A DNA stretch of 64,000 nucleotides. Source: Phyllobacterium bourgognense. Lineage in GTDB: Bacteria > Pseudomonadota > Alphaproteobacteria > Rhizobiales > Rhizobiaceae. Under the pieces are notes generated by a model. The model saw only the letters and a list, made by a program, of their open reading frames with translations, did no database searches and had not been told where the DNA came from. Shown piece by piece: positions 31,064-38,861 of the stretch. Numbering within the stretch: position 1 is the first letter of the stretch; every line of letters starts with the position of its first letter. Location: NCBI RefSeq assembly GCF_003337575.1, contig NZ_QPJM01000015.1, positions 1-64,000 of the forward strand, in the 5' to 3' direction. A program made the position numbers and the translations under genes.

Positions 31064-31389
31064 CGGACTTCTCCAAAGAGGAACTTGTGACGAGTGCTCT
31101 AAGCCCGACGAAGAGTGATTTGTTCCCAAGAAAATGGGCACCGCCTTCAAACCGTCCAGTGAATGACAAATGGCGCTCAATGCGAAGCGTTCGGGAACGC
31201 TGCTGCTTCGCTAGAGTTTTCAGCTGACAATTTCGCGAGTGGATTTTATGACGCAAGCCTCGATGCGCGATCGTGCTGCAGTCTTCTATGATAGCAACCT
31301 GCAACGTCGCTCGGCATACCGTCGTCAACGAACTGTGCTTGGTTGCTCGAGGCCATCTCAATGACAGCTCCGGTTGGTGCTGCCGACAA
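31064..31389. other. Intergenic region, no gene recognised
   Basis: About 330 bases upstream of the Zn-ADH. GTTCC is present at 31122-31126, but the partner -10 triplet is AAG instead of AAC, so no EcfG-type promoter is called. Confidence 0.4.
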
Positions 31390-32439
31390 TCAGCTGTCCA
31401 TGGGTACGACGATATCAACGACAACGCCGTCATCGGACCATTCTCGGTCTACCTTGCCAAGAAGCTGCTTTTCTATCATCGCTCCGACCATCGCCGTACC
31501 AAAACCGGGCTGACGATGGGACGATGGGGGACGCCCCCCCGTTTCTTGCCAACGAAGTTTGAAGCCCCCTTGTCCCGGTACTTTTTGCCAGTGGATGTTC
31601 AACTGGCCCGACGGGGCACTCAGTGACCCATGTACTGCCGCGTTGATAAGCAATTCGTGCACGACAAGTGCCAAAGGTTGGACGATAGCCGCCGGAACGA
31701 GAATCTCCGGGCCTTCCATTGAGACCCGCTCACTCGCAAAGGTTTCCACTTGTCGCTTGATGATCTCACCGAGCTCGATCTCCTGCCAGCCGCGCTCGGC
31801 GAGCAGCGCATGGGCATGCGACAAAGCCTGAATCCGTTGCTGAATGGATGCTGCGTACAAGGCAGCGTCGTCGGATCGGCTCAACCTGACGATCCCTTCC
31901 ACCACCGCCAGCACGTTCTTGGCGCGATGATCGACTTCCTTGAGCAGGCGGTGTTCCGTTGCCTCAAGGTACTGGACCTTGCGATATTCAGTGACGTCGA
32001 TCTGCGAGCCGAAGTAGTAGAACAATCGGCCGTCGTCGTCGCGGATAGGGCTAAGATGGAGTTGATTCCAAAACGCTGAACCGTCCTTTCGATAGTTCAG
32101 CAGTTCCACGTTTGCTTCACGTTCATGGGCGAGCGCAAATCTGATCTCTGCGATGGCGGCGGGCGATGTTCCCTGTCCCTGAAGAAAGCGGCAGTTTCGC
32201 CCGACGACCTCTTCGGCACTGTAGCCGGTGAGGTTCAGGAAGGCCTGATTGGCCAGAACGATGGGAAAATCCGGCTGCTGGGCATCCGTCACCAGCATTG
32301 GCATGCGGGTGCGTTCGAATGCGCTTGCGGCGAGCTCCTTCCGGTCCAGGTATCCTCTTTCAGAGGATGCAGCTGGGCGGTCACCATGCAGTTTCGCCGA
32401 TCGATGCTTGCTATCGGACAATCTACGAACACCTTCCAT
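31390..32439 (-). CDS. LOV-domain blue-light sensor histidine kinase (HWE/HisKA_2 type)
   Basis: A 349-residue soluble photoreceptor kinase. A LOV domain spans about residues 40-150, with the flavin-adduct motif GRNCRFLQG (Cys83), NLTGYSAEE before it and YFGSQIDVTEYR at the J-alpha junction. The HisKA_2/HWE dimerisation region has His171 (LLKEVDHRAKNVLAVV), and the ATPase domain includes VVHELLINAAVHG and GFGTAMVGAMIEKQL. LOV-HWE kinases regulate the PhyR-NepR-EcfG general stress response in Brucella and Caulobacter relatives. Its location among EcfG-type promoters makes that role likely here, though phyR is not in the window. The start is the first ATG; its ribosome-binding site is weak. Confidence 0.93.
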   Translation of the reverse strand: MEGVRRLSDSKHRSAKLHGDRPAASSERGYLDRKELAASAFERTRMPMLVTDAQQPDFPIVLANQAFLNLTGYSAEEVVGRNCRFLQGQGTSPAAIAEIRFALAHEREANVELLNYRKDGSAFWNQLHLSPIRDDDGRLFYYFGSQIDVTEYRKVQYLEATEHRLLKEVDHRAKNVLAVVEGIVRLSRSDDAALYAASIQQRIQALSHAHALLAERGWQEIELGEIIKRQVETFASERVSMEGPEILVPAAIVQPLALVVHELLINAAVHGSLSAPSGQLNIHWQKVPGQGGFKLRWQETGGRPPSSHRQPGFGTAMVGAMIEKQLLGKVDREWSDDGVVVDIVVPMDS

Positions 32440-32580
32440 TAAAAGCCAGAGCCAGAACGTTTTCCACTCCAGAATGGTTTCAGACGGCGTGCATTTTTGC
32501 GGAAGACCCGTCGCTGAAGTTTGCCGCCGGCGACTTTGGCCGTTCCATGGCCCGTGCCGCGATGATTTTGTTGCTCACGG

Positions 32581-32605
32581 GGAACGATTCGGCGGTCTCG
32601 AAGTT
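32581..32605 (+). promoter_or_regulatory. EcfG-type promoter (small paralogue gene)
   Basis: GGAAC, 17 bases, GTT, 29 bases before ATG 32635. Confidence 0.8.
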
Positions 32606-32634
32606 GGTGGTGGAATTCTCTTGGGACCGTTCTG

Positions 32635-32883
32635 ATGACAGACGAATATGATGAGTTGAACAAAATGAAGCGGCTCCATAATGTTAAGGAACAGGTGAGT
32701 ATGCGCGCGTTTAGAGAAGCGCTACGATCGCGATACAAGCTTCCGGTCGCATCGGATCGCATGTTCGAAGATCTATTGAGAAAATTGGACGAGGCGGATA
32801 GGCACAGGGATCAGGAACGTCGCTTTTATCGACGATCACAGTTTGCTTGGAAGTATCACACGACTGGTTCACACTTAAGCTAA
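32635..32883 (+). CDS. Small hydrophilic protein, paralogue of the 6.8 kb gene
   Basis: An 82-residue charged protein. Residues ~24-56 (FREALRSRYKLPVASDRMF, LLRKLDEADR) align with the 56-residue protein at 6780-6950; the Arg/His/Gln-rich C-terminus is unique to this copy. It has no signal peptide or membrane segment. A good EcfG promoter precedes it. It lies divergent to the LOV kinase gene, 195 bases away. Unknown function. Confidence 0.65.
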   Translation: MTDEYDELNKMKRLHNVKEQVSMRAFREALRSRYKLPVASDRMFEDLLRKLDEADRHRDQERRFYRRSQFAWKYHTTGSHLS

Positions 32884-32998
32884 GACAACGAAGCTCTGCC
32901 GGCGAAATCGAAATTTTCGCCACCATCGCGCCTGCTTTCACGGCGAAACAGAGCAAAGGGACGTATCGGACATTATCATTGATGCTCCGCCCCCTCCC

Positions 32999-33334
32999 TT
33001 ATTGCACCGTGCCTGCCGGGTTTTTTGTCTGGCTATCGCCGCCAGTCCCTGTTTGCGGCGTGGGATCCTTGTCTAGCGGAGGATTCACCTTCGGCAGGTC
33101 CGGGGAAGGACTTGTAACATCGTTAGGCTGGGCATTTTGACTACCCGCGTTATTCTCGTGATTTGTTTGTGTGGCACTATCATCGGTGCTCTCGCCATAA
33201 ATTTCGGCAACGCCCCAGGCTATTGCGGCTAAGAATAGACCACCGATCAACACCATCAGTATCGGTTTGCCGAGAAGACCCTGACGCGCCTCTTTGGCCG
33301 TTTCCCGGACCGGAAGTTGTGAATTTTTGTCCAT
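32999..33334 (-). CDS. Single-pass membrane protein with Pro/Asn-rich tail
   Basis: A 111-residue protein: a polar N-terminus (residues 1-22), one transmembrane helix (PILMVLIGGLFLAAIAWGVAEI), and a low-complexity tail rich in Asn, Gln, Pro, Asp and Thr that is probably periplasmic and disordered. The start at 33334 follows AAGGA at eight bases. No family recognised. The EcfG promoter at 33363-33387 is only 28 bases upstream. Confidence 0.7.
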   Translation of the reverse strand: MDKNSQLPVRETAKEARQGLLGKPILMVLIGGLFLAAIAWGVAEIYGESTDDSATQTNHENNAGSQNAQPNDVTSPSPDLPKVNPPLDKDPTPQTGTGGDSQTKNPAGTVQ

Positions 33335-33362
33335 CGCGTTCATCCTTTTTGTATTGAAGGCG

Positions 33363-33387
33363 AACATGCTGGACGCTCGATAGTTCC
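33363..33387 (-). promoter_or_regulatory. EcfG-type promoter (membrane protein gene)
   Basis: Minus strand: GGAAC, 17 bases, GTT, 28 bases before ATG 33334. Confidence 0.8.
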
Positions 33388-33717
33388 AACCGGACCTACA
33401 ACATCTTCTCAATTTTGTGCCTAACGCATCTTGGCACGAAGAAGGGGCCTCATATTGTAGCAGTCCAGGATGATAGGTGTGTTCTTCGGGCCGGCAACAA
33501 CCGAAACAGAACCCTGGCGAACAGCGATATCACTCTCGTCAAGCCGGGAGAGGGCAATGCAAGACGGTCTTGCAAGCGGATCGGGTCCCGGTCGCAAGAG
33601 CCAACGATAAAGCGATATTGATCGGCACCGTGTTTTTTCGGCGGTCCGCTCCGAAACCCATCCGGGGAATGGAAACGACGAACCCATCAATATGTCCTCA
33701 TACCTGTAGTCGCACGA
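33388..33717. other. Spacer between divergent stress promoters
   Basis: About 330 bases with no supported gene. A minus-strand frame covers it but has no recognisable domain. Confidence 0.4.
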
Positions 33718-33742
33718 GGAACATTGCGGCAAGCGGGACGTT
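33718..33742 (+). promoter_or_regulatory. EcfG-type promoter, full CGTT consensus
   Basis: GGAAC, 16 bases, CGTT, 29 bases before ATG 33772. It matches the published EcfG consensus at every defined position. Confidence 0.85.
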
Positions 33743-33771
33743 GGATGGAACAGAGGAACAGGAGAATTGCC

Positions 33772-34064
33772 ATGAAACCATTCGCTCTGACTGCGCTTGC
33801 CATCCTGCTGGCCGGCCCCGCCTTTGCACAAGTCGGCTACCGAAAAAAACGGGAGTTCACTCTTTGATAGGCGCTGCACCTACGACACAGGATTTCGTAC
33901 TGAAGGCTGCCGCGAGTGACATGTTCGGGATCGAGTCGAGCAAGCTCGATCTCTTTGAACGGTATGGCGACGGGGGCGAAAACGCTGATCTAAAGGCTCG
34001 GGCCGCAAAAACTCGCCCGGATTTGGAACACCATTTGATGATGGCGGAGGATTTAAACAAGTAG
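33772..34064 (+). pseudogene. DUF4142 gene, frameshifted at an A7 tract and truncated
   Basis: ATG 33772, with AGGAG upstream, encodes a signal peptide (KPFALTALAILLAGPAFAQ) and then ends at codon 32. The DUF4142 start (KTGVHSLIGAAPTTQDFVLKAAASDMFGIESSKL) continues in the next frame after a run of seven A (33843-33849). Downstream of SSKL the family sequence is lost, and the frame ends at 34064. It is therefore both frameshifted and shortened. Its regulatory region is still consensus-perfect. The intact DUF4142 gene is at 12206. Confidence 0.75.
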
Positions 34065-34101
34065 TCAGTTCGATCACGAGCTGTCCTGCAAAGGAGATAA
34101 C

Positions 34102-34308
34102 ATGGCCAAAATACCCGGAAAAGACAACCTAACGAGTTCACCGCAGAGGGATGCCAAGGGGCAGTATGCCCGCACACGGCACGGCTCGACCAATGACGGT
34201 ATTGCAAGTGCAAACCCTCGAGTGCTGTCGGGCAAATCTGACGGCGATGCCACCTTCAAGAACGATGCGAAGGAAAATGAACGCGATAGGCGAGCACCCG
34301 CCAAGTAG
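34102..34308 (+). CDS. Small hydrophilic protein
   Basis: A 68-residue, highly polar protein (MAKIPGKDNLTSSPQRD, ENERDRRAPAK) with no hydrophobic core, suggesting disorder. AAGGAG precedes ATG by seven bases. It lies 37 bases after the DUF4142 pseudogene and is probably transcribed from the promoter at 33718. Unknown family. Confidence 0.6.
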   Translation: MAKIPGKDNLTSSPQRDAKGQYARTRHGSTNDGIASANPRVLSGKSDGDATFKNDAKENERDRRAPAK

Positions 34309-34345
34309 CTGCACGGCGCAATGTCAACGGAGCGAGGAAAAGAGG

Positions 34346-34612
34346 ATGACAGACAGCAAAACGACAACGGATCACAAGACCATCCAGCGCTGGGCAGAAG
34401 AGCGTAACGGCGTTCCATCTAAAGTCGCGGAAAGCGGAGAAGGCGGTGTCCTGCGTATTGATTTCGGTGAGCCGGAAGAAGGCCTTGAGAAGATTTCGTG
34501 GAAAGACTTTTTCCAGGTTTTTGACCAACGAAAGCTGGCTTTCCTTTATCAGGACAAGACTGCAGATGGTAAAATGAGCCGCTTTAACAAATTTGTCTCA
34601 AAGGACAAGTGA
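34346..34612 (+). CDS. Small conserved protein of unknown function
   Basis: An 88-residue protein with an organised fold: DHKTIQRWAEERNGVPSKV, LRIDFGEPEEGLEKISWKDFFQVFDQRKLAFLYQD, then NKFV. Relatives in many bacteria are sometimes mislabelled as glucan-branching enzyme; no enzymatic domain is present. The start has GAGG eight bases upstream. It is the third plus-strand gene after the 33718 promoter. Confidence 0.75.
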   Translation: MTDSKTTTDHKTIQRWAEERNGVPSKVAESGEGGVLRIDFGEPEEGLEKISWKDFFQVFDQRKLAFLYQDKTADGKMSRFNKFVSKDK

Positions 34613-34711
34613 CGGACCTTTGGCCTCTCGGATCGCTATTCGGAACTATTGGAAGAACGCGGTTGATCTTCGCCTGACATCTTGGCCCGCCGGCCCAATG
34701 CGCCTGCACGT

Positions 34712-35098
34712 CTAAGGCTTGATAATGCCTTCGCCCTCGAGCCCCACAATGTTGGCGTCGTCGTCCTGCTCCTCAAGGAGGGGGTCTTTTGCGGCAACCG
34801 GCCCCTCCGGTTGATCAGGAGTAGTCGAAAAATCCGTTCCCGAGGAGCTCGCCGTTTGCGCACCTGGCGCGTTCCGTCCTTCTGCGGCATCATGCGGAGG
34901 CAAATCCCCTCGCACCCCGCTTTCGTCTATTTGGTCGAGCAAGCGCGCTGCCTGCCGAATAAGCTCGTCTTGGCCGAGGCCGACAGAATTCGCAGCGGAC
35001 AGATCAACCAAAACCCGTTTTCCATCCTCGTAGACAAACGCGACGGTATATCCGTCACCGCCTTCTCGAGCATTAATATGTCTTTTTATGATCCTCAT
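34712..35098 (-). CDS. Hypothetical protein with acidic, disordered C-terminus
   Basis: A 128-residue protein. Residues 1-60 look like a small alpha/beta domain (MRIIKRHINAREGG, YTVAFVYEDGKRVLVDLSAAN, DELIRQAARLLDQ). The rest is low-complexity and acidic (LLEEQDDDANIVGLEGEG). The start at 35098 has AAAGGAGG eight bases upstream. EcfG promoter directly upstream. No family recognised. Confidence 0.65.
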   Translation of the reverse strand: MRIIKRHINAREGGDGYTVAFVYEDGKRVLVDLSAANSVGLGQDELIRQAARLLDQIDESGVRGDLPPHDAAEGRNAPGAQTASSSGTDFSTTPDQPEGPVAAKDPLLEEQDDDANIVGLEGEGIIKP

Positions 35099-35126
35099 GA
35101 AAAGGCCTCCTTTGTGATCTGCAATC

Positions 35127-35151
35127 AACCATCGCTCAGGGCTTTTGTTCC
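35127..35151 (-). promoter_or_regulatory. EcfG-type promoter
   Basis: Minus strand: GGAAC, 17 bases, GTT, 28 bases before ATG 35098. Confidence 0.8.
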
Positions 35152-35326
35152 GGCGATTGTTAAGCGCGGCGGCAGTCCTCGAAAATGTGAAGACAGTCGT
35201 CCATCCACTGTTTGAACAGAAGGTCTCGCATACCTCATCCACGGATCCCGAAAACCGTGCTGCGATGACGATCATTCGAAACGGCTATGACCAACGCTGT
35301 CATTTTCAAATTCATACGAAGACCGG

Positions 35327-35351
35327 GAACTTTTACCTCCGCCTAAAGTTC
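35327..35351 (+). promoter_or_regulatory. EcfG-type promoter (three-gene envelope operon)
   Basis: GGAAC, 17 bases, GTT, 49 bases before ATG 35401. It faces away from the site at 35127. Confidence 0.8.
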
Positions 35352-35400
35352 GTGACGCAATTCAACACCGCGTACCAACCGCGACGACTGGGAGGAAACG

Positions 35401-35970
35401 ATGCAAGACCATTCTCAAAAAGAGACGAGATCTCGATCTGGTTCGTCTGTTCGGGGCGATCAGCCGGATGCCATTTCTGGGACCATAGAGACTAAGCGAT
35501 CATTTGATGATCTCACGCGCAAAGCCTCCGATGATTTTGGCACCGTAAAAGACAAGGCCAAAGAGCAGCTGCAGGAGGCTTCCGGTAAAGTCGAACAAGT
35601 CGCATCCAAGCAAAAGAATATCGCGGCCCGCTATGCTGCCTCGATCGGGGCAGCCTTGGAAAAGGTCGGCGCAGAGATGCAATCTGGAGAAGACGCACAG
35701 GTAGGCAGGTATGCCAAGGAACTCGGCTCGACGGTAAAATCCTATGCGAAGGATATTGAGGACCGTGATCTCAGAGAAGTTGCTGGCATGGCGGAAGATT
35801 TCGGTCGACGGCAACCGTTGGCATTTCTTGGCGTCGCTGCACTTGCCGGGCTTGCAGCAAGCCGCTTTCTGACAGCTTCTGCCCACAGAGGCCCGACCGG
35901 GGAATCGACGGCCAATCCCACCGATGCGCATAGCCAGAGTGATCAATGGAGGAGCAACGTAAATGACTGA
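35401..35970 (+). CDS. Stress protein with amphipathic helices and C-terminal membrane segment
   Basis: A 189-residue protein. A disordered N-terminus (residues 1-30) precedes amphipathic helices (KASDDFGTVKDKAKEQLQEASGKVEQVASKQ), then DLREVAGMAEDFGRRQPLAFLGVAALAGLAASRFL, a short hydrophobic helix near residues 140-160. This layout resembles rhizobial nutrient-deprivation-induced proteins. Its stop overlaps the next gene by eight bases; first gene of an EcfG-driven operon. Confidence 0.75.
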   Translation: MQDHSQKETRSRSGSSVRGDQPDAISGTIETKRSFDDLTRKASDDFGTVKDKAKEQLQEASGKVEQVASKQKNIAARYAASIGAALEKVGAEMQSGEDAQVGRYAKELGSTVKSYAKDIEDRDLREVAGMAEDFGRRQPLAFLGVAALAGLAASRFLTASAHRGPTGESTANPTDAHSQSDQWRSNVND

Positions 35971-36382
35971 CGTTAACGAGAGCAGGCCGTTGCCTGAGCT
36001 GGTCCGTGGGCTGATCACAGACGTCACTGGACTGGTCCGCAAGGAACTTGATCTTGCCAAGACGGAGGCATCCGAAAGTTTCACCAGGGCACTGGGTGGG
36101 ATCGAGGTGCTGGCCATTGGACTGGTATTTGCCATTGGCGCGCTGGGCGTGCTGCTGAGTGCGCTCGTAACCGGACTGACCGCCATCTTCGTCTCGCAAG
36201 GTTTCACAGAACCAGGTGCGAACGCCCTCGCGGCGCTCATTGTCGCCGCCGTAGTCGGACTCATTGCATGGGCGTTGATGTCCAAAGGCATTTCGGCTCT
36301 GCGTGGCAGCAACTTGAAAATGGAGCGCACCACTACCTCACTCGGCAAGGACGCCAACGTCATCAAGGAGAAAATGTCATGA
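35963..36382 (+). CDS. Phage-holin-like membrane protein (DUF1469 / holin superfamily III)
   Basis: A 139-residue protein with an N-terminal amphipathic helix (LPELVRGLITDVTGLVRKELDLAKTEA) and two long transmembrane helices (about 44-72 and 82-106), the pattern of Phage_holin_3_6/DUF1469. In non-phage contexts these are envelope stress proteins of unknown action. It overlaps its neighbours on both sides (8 and 4 bases), so the three genes are translationally coupled. Confidence 0.88.
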   Translation: MTDVNESRPLPELVRGLITDVTGLVRKELDLAKTEASESFTRALGGIEVLAIGLVFAIGALGVLLSALVTGLTAIFVSQGFTEPGANALAALIVAAVVGLIAWALMSKGISALRGSNLKMERTTTSLGKDANVIKEKMS

Positions 36383-37359
36383 CCCTGACCGCCGATAAAC
36401 CCAATGCAGCCGAGATCCAGCGGGACATCGAAAGCGATCGTCGTCGCATTGAAGAACGAATTGACGCCATCCAGGAAAAGATGTCTCCGGGGCAATTGAT
36501 CGATGAAGTTATTGGCTACGTAAAGAGCAGCGGGGGCGGGGAATACGCTGCCAACTTGGGTAGCGCTGTGAAGGCAAACCCGATCCCCATGGCTCTCATG
36601 GGAGTGAGTTTGGCTTGGCTAATGACTGGACAAAGGAATCAGTGGACAAACGCCGATAAGGCTAGGGACGCGGATCTATATCCTTTGGCAACAATCACCG
36701 GCGAAATCCGTCGCACCGGACCGATGCAGGAGGAAGGAGGTATGACTTACAGCCACTTTGCCGACGCGGCTGGCAACCGTTTCAAAGCTCTGACCGATAC
36801 AGCAGGGAAACGCGCCGGCTATTTCATTGACGAGAGCGGCAGAAGCTACCGGGGTTTTGCAGATGCCAGCGGAAATCGTGTTACAAGCATCATGGATGAA
36901 GCTGGCGCAATGCTGGATGATGCGTCCGGTTGGATTTCCGACACGTGGCAGCAGGTGAGTGACACGGCGCACGATCTATCCGACAAGGTTGCCGATAAAG
37001 CCCGTCAGCTTAATGATACGTCTGCTTCCGCCGGTCGTGTGTTCCGGGATCAAACGACAAGGCTGAACGAGTCGATCCTGACGCATTTCAGAGACCAGCC
37101 CTTGGTAGGTGGCGCTCTCGCGTTCGCCGTTGGAGCAGCGATCGGAGCGGCTCTCCCACCTACACAAGTTGAGGATTCTGTCGCGGGAGAGGCCGCGGAA
37201 AGTGTCAAAGACAGTATTTCCGATAAGGCAGAAGGCATTCTCGACAAGGGCAAGGAGGTTGCGTCAGACATCTATGATCAGACTGCAGCCGTGGTCGACG
37301 ACGCTTATGAAGCAGCAAGCCGGCGTATAAAGGATGCGACGTCAACCGACCATACTTGA
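36379..37359 (+). CDS. DUF3618 membrane-associated protein
   Basis: A 326-residue protein. The N-terminal DUF3618 region (AAEIQRDIESDRRRIEERIDAIQEKMSPGQLIDEV, about residues 8-45) is followed by a short hydrophobic segment (PIPMALMGVSLAWLM), a long polar region with repeats DAAGNRFKALTDTAGKRAGYFIDESGRSYRGFADASGNR, amphipathic helices, a second hydrophobic segment (PLVGGALAFAVGAAIGAALP) and an apolipoprotein-like tail. ATGA overlap with the holin-like gene. The operon probably encodes an envelope complex induced by general stress. Confidence 0.88.
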   Translation: MTLTADKPNAAEIQRDIESDRRRIEERIDAIQEKMSPGQLIDEVIGYVKSSGGGEYAANLGSAVKANPIPMALMGVSLAWLMTGQRNQWTNADKARDADLYPLATITGEIRRTGPMQEEGGMTYSHFADAAGNRFKALTDTAGKRAGYFIDESGRSYRGFADASGNRVTSIMDEAGAMLDDASGWISDTWQQVSDTAHDLSDKVADKARQLNDTSASAGRVFRDQTTRLNESILTHFRDQPLVGGALAFAVGAAIGAALPPTQVEDSVAGEAAESVKDSISDKAEGILDKGKEVASDIYDQTAAVVDDAYEAASRRIKDATSTDHT

Positions 37360-37403
37360 AATGAGGTACTGAGGTGTCTGACTGTCTCGGCCACACAGGT
37401 TCG

Positions 37404-37568
37404 ATGCGGCCTATTCCTGATCACGGGGAGTTATCCTGTAAAGGTAGCAACCGTCTTGAGGACATGCGCGCTGTCATTGCCGGCGGCGACAGTGGTATCG
37501 GCCGCGCTGTCACTATCGCGTATGCTCGCGAGGGCGCCGAGGATGACGCAACCGACAAGGATTGCTAA
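37404..37568 (+). pseudogene. SDR N-terminal fragment
   Basis: [40 protein letters not shown] matches the N-terminus of YghA/YhdF-type short-chain dehydrogenases (usually [11 protein letters not shown]). It then runs into a stop at 37568; the catalytic half is missing. Confidence 0.75.
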
Positions 37569-37729
37569 AGCTGACGCGTGGTATTCGTTCGACACGTAGA
37601 CCATCACGGGTCGAACGTGAAGATCCATAAAATTTTGCTTTGCGGTGGAGCCTCGTTTTACGATGTGAGCCGCCGGCAGCAGACAAGAAAAGCACCTTCA
37701 CATCCATTCCGCGACTGACGACAGATAGC

Positions 37730-37754
37730 GGAACGAACACACAATCCAACCGTT
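37730..37754 (+). promoter_or_regulatory. EcfG-type promoter, full CGTT consensus
   Basis: GGAAC, 16 bases, CGTT, 32 bases before ATG 37787. Confidence 0.85.
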
Positions 37755-37786
37755 GAACTCAGGGAAGTTAGCCAGGAGGAAATGCG

Positions 37787-37978
37787 ATGGGTATCGAGCA
37801 AGCTCCAACAGCAAAAGGCAAGGAAGCAGCGCGCGGATTGAGAAAGAGCGCAGCAGCGGATGAGAAGAAGGTCGAGTCCCAAAAAGGTTCGGACCTTGCC
37901 AAGGGTGCAGATCGCTTTGAGGAACGTTCGAAAAGCTCCGACGGCAAGAGCGCGGGCAAAAAACAGCGCCTTCGATAG
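37787..37978 (+). CDS. Small lysine-rich protein
   Basis: A 63-residue protein rich in Lys, Ala, Ser and Glu (KGKEAARGLRKSAAADEKK, KSSDGKSAGKKQRLR). Probably disordered or DNA/membrane-surface binding by composition. Strong ribosome-binding site AGGAGG, and a perfect EcfG promoter. No family recognised. Confidence 0.7.
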   Translation: MGIEQAPTAKGKEAARGLRKSAAADEKKVESQKGSDLAKGADRFEERSKSSDGKSAGKKQRLR

Positions 37979-38149
37979 GCGAGCCCGATCTTACGAACTA
38001 TTTGCGTGATGTTTCAATCTCACCGGAATAGATAAGTTTCCTGAGTTGACCGGTCATAATCTTTGTCCCGCACTTGGTGAGGGCGGAAGCGCTTGAGATC
38101 TCTCATTCGCCTTGAGGCCGAAGTCTCAAGACTCTGGTGGAGATGGACG

Positions 38150-38281
38150 ATGTTGAAGGCTGTTGGTGCGATTCTGGTGATAGCCGGCGTGCTCGATTCA
38201 GCTTGGGCGGCGCTAAGTCGTCGCAAGCTGAGTCGGCCGCCTAAATCGCCAGGCAGTCAAAACTCACCCTCTTTATGCTGA
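38150..38281 (+). CDS. Possible small membrane protein
   Basis: A 43-residue frame: one hydrophobic helix (MLKAVGAILVIAGVLDSAWAAL) followed by a basic, Pro/Ser-rich tail. GGAG lies seven bases before ATG. A longer in-frame start at 38093 exists. No promoter match; could be a remnant. Confidence 0.4.
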   Translation: MLKAVGAILVIAGVLDSAWAALSRRKLSRPPKSPGSQNSPSLC

Positions 38282-38346
38282 ATGCTGCCGATCGTTCCTT
38301 AATATCTACCGCTGGATATTATTGACCCGAGGGAAAGTCTCTCGGG

Positions 38347-38374
38347 GGCTCATCGTTCAGCGGTGAGCCTTTTT
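38347..38374 (+). terminator. Intrinsic terminator
   Basis: GGCTCA, 11-base loop, TGAGCC, then five T. It insulates the CsbD gene from upstream transcription. Confidence 0.75.
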
Positions 38375-38401
38375 ACCGGAGGCTCCAGCATTGTTGTTGG
38401 C

Positions 38402-38427
38402 GGAACTTTTTCTCCCAAATAAGCGTT
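38402..38427 (+). promoter_or_regulatory. EcfG-type promoter, 18-base spacing (CsbD)
   Basis: GGAAC, 17 bases, CGTT (one base longer than most sites here), 30 bases before ATG 38458. Confidence 0.75.
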
Positions 38428-38457
38428 GGAATGACATCAGCTAAAAGGAGATACGCC

Positions 38458-38664
38458 ATGGACTGGAACCGAGTTGAAGGCAATTGGAAGCAGACCAAAG
38501 GCAAGGTAAAAGAGCAGTGGGGCAAGCTTACCGATGACGACCTTGACGTAATTGCGGGTAAGCGGGACCAACTTGAGGGTAAAATCCAGGAACGCTACGG
38601 CAAAGCCAAGGACGAGGCCAAGAAAGACGTGGACGCTTGGTACAACAGCCAAACCTGGCAATAG
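38458..38664 (+). CDS. CsbD family stress protein
   Basis: A 68-residue CsbD-like protein (MDWNRVEGNWKQTKGKVKEQWGKL, GKRDQLEGKIQERYGKAKDEAKKDVDAW), a small helical hydrophilic protein controlled by general stress sigma factors in several phyla. AAGGAG precedes ATG. EcfG promoter upstream; a sensible sigma-regulon member. Confidence 0.93.
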   Translation: MDWNRVEGNWKQTKGKVKEQWGKLTDDDLDVIAGKRDQLEGKIQERYGKAKDEAKKDVDAWYNSQTWQ

Positions 38665-38861
38665 TCGGTGAGCTGCGTGCAGGAACCGGTCGTTGTCCAA
38701 ATGATGATGCTTTGGCGATGACCGGTATTGCATTGTCGACATTGGATTTTCAATGAATTACAGCAGAGCATTCAACCAGCCACCGACCCGTTAATTTTCA
38801 TGGGTGTACTTTTGACAACCTTTTCTTGATTTGGACCAACGGCAGTACCCTGGGAAGACCC

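Noticed and set aside
31122-31126. GTTCC upstream of Zn-ADH as a stress promoter
   Set aside because: The matching -10 triplet is AAG (CTT on the minus strand) rather than AAC, so it fails the pattern used for the other sites.
35963-36382. Holin-like protein as evidence of a prophage
   Set aside because: No other phage genes are present; DUF1469-type proteins are common chromosomal envelope proteins and here form a stress operon.
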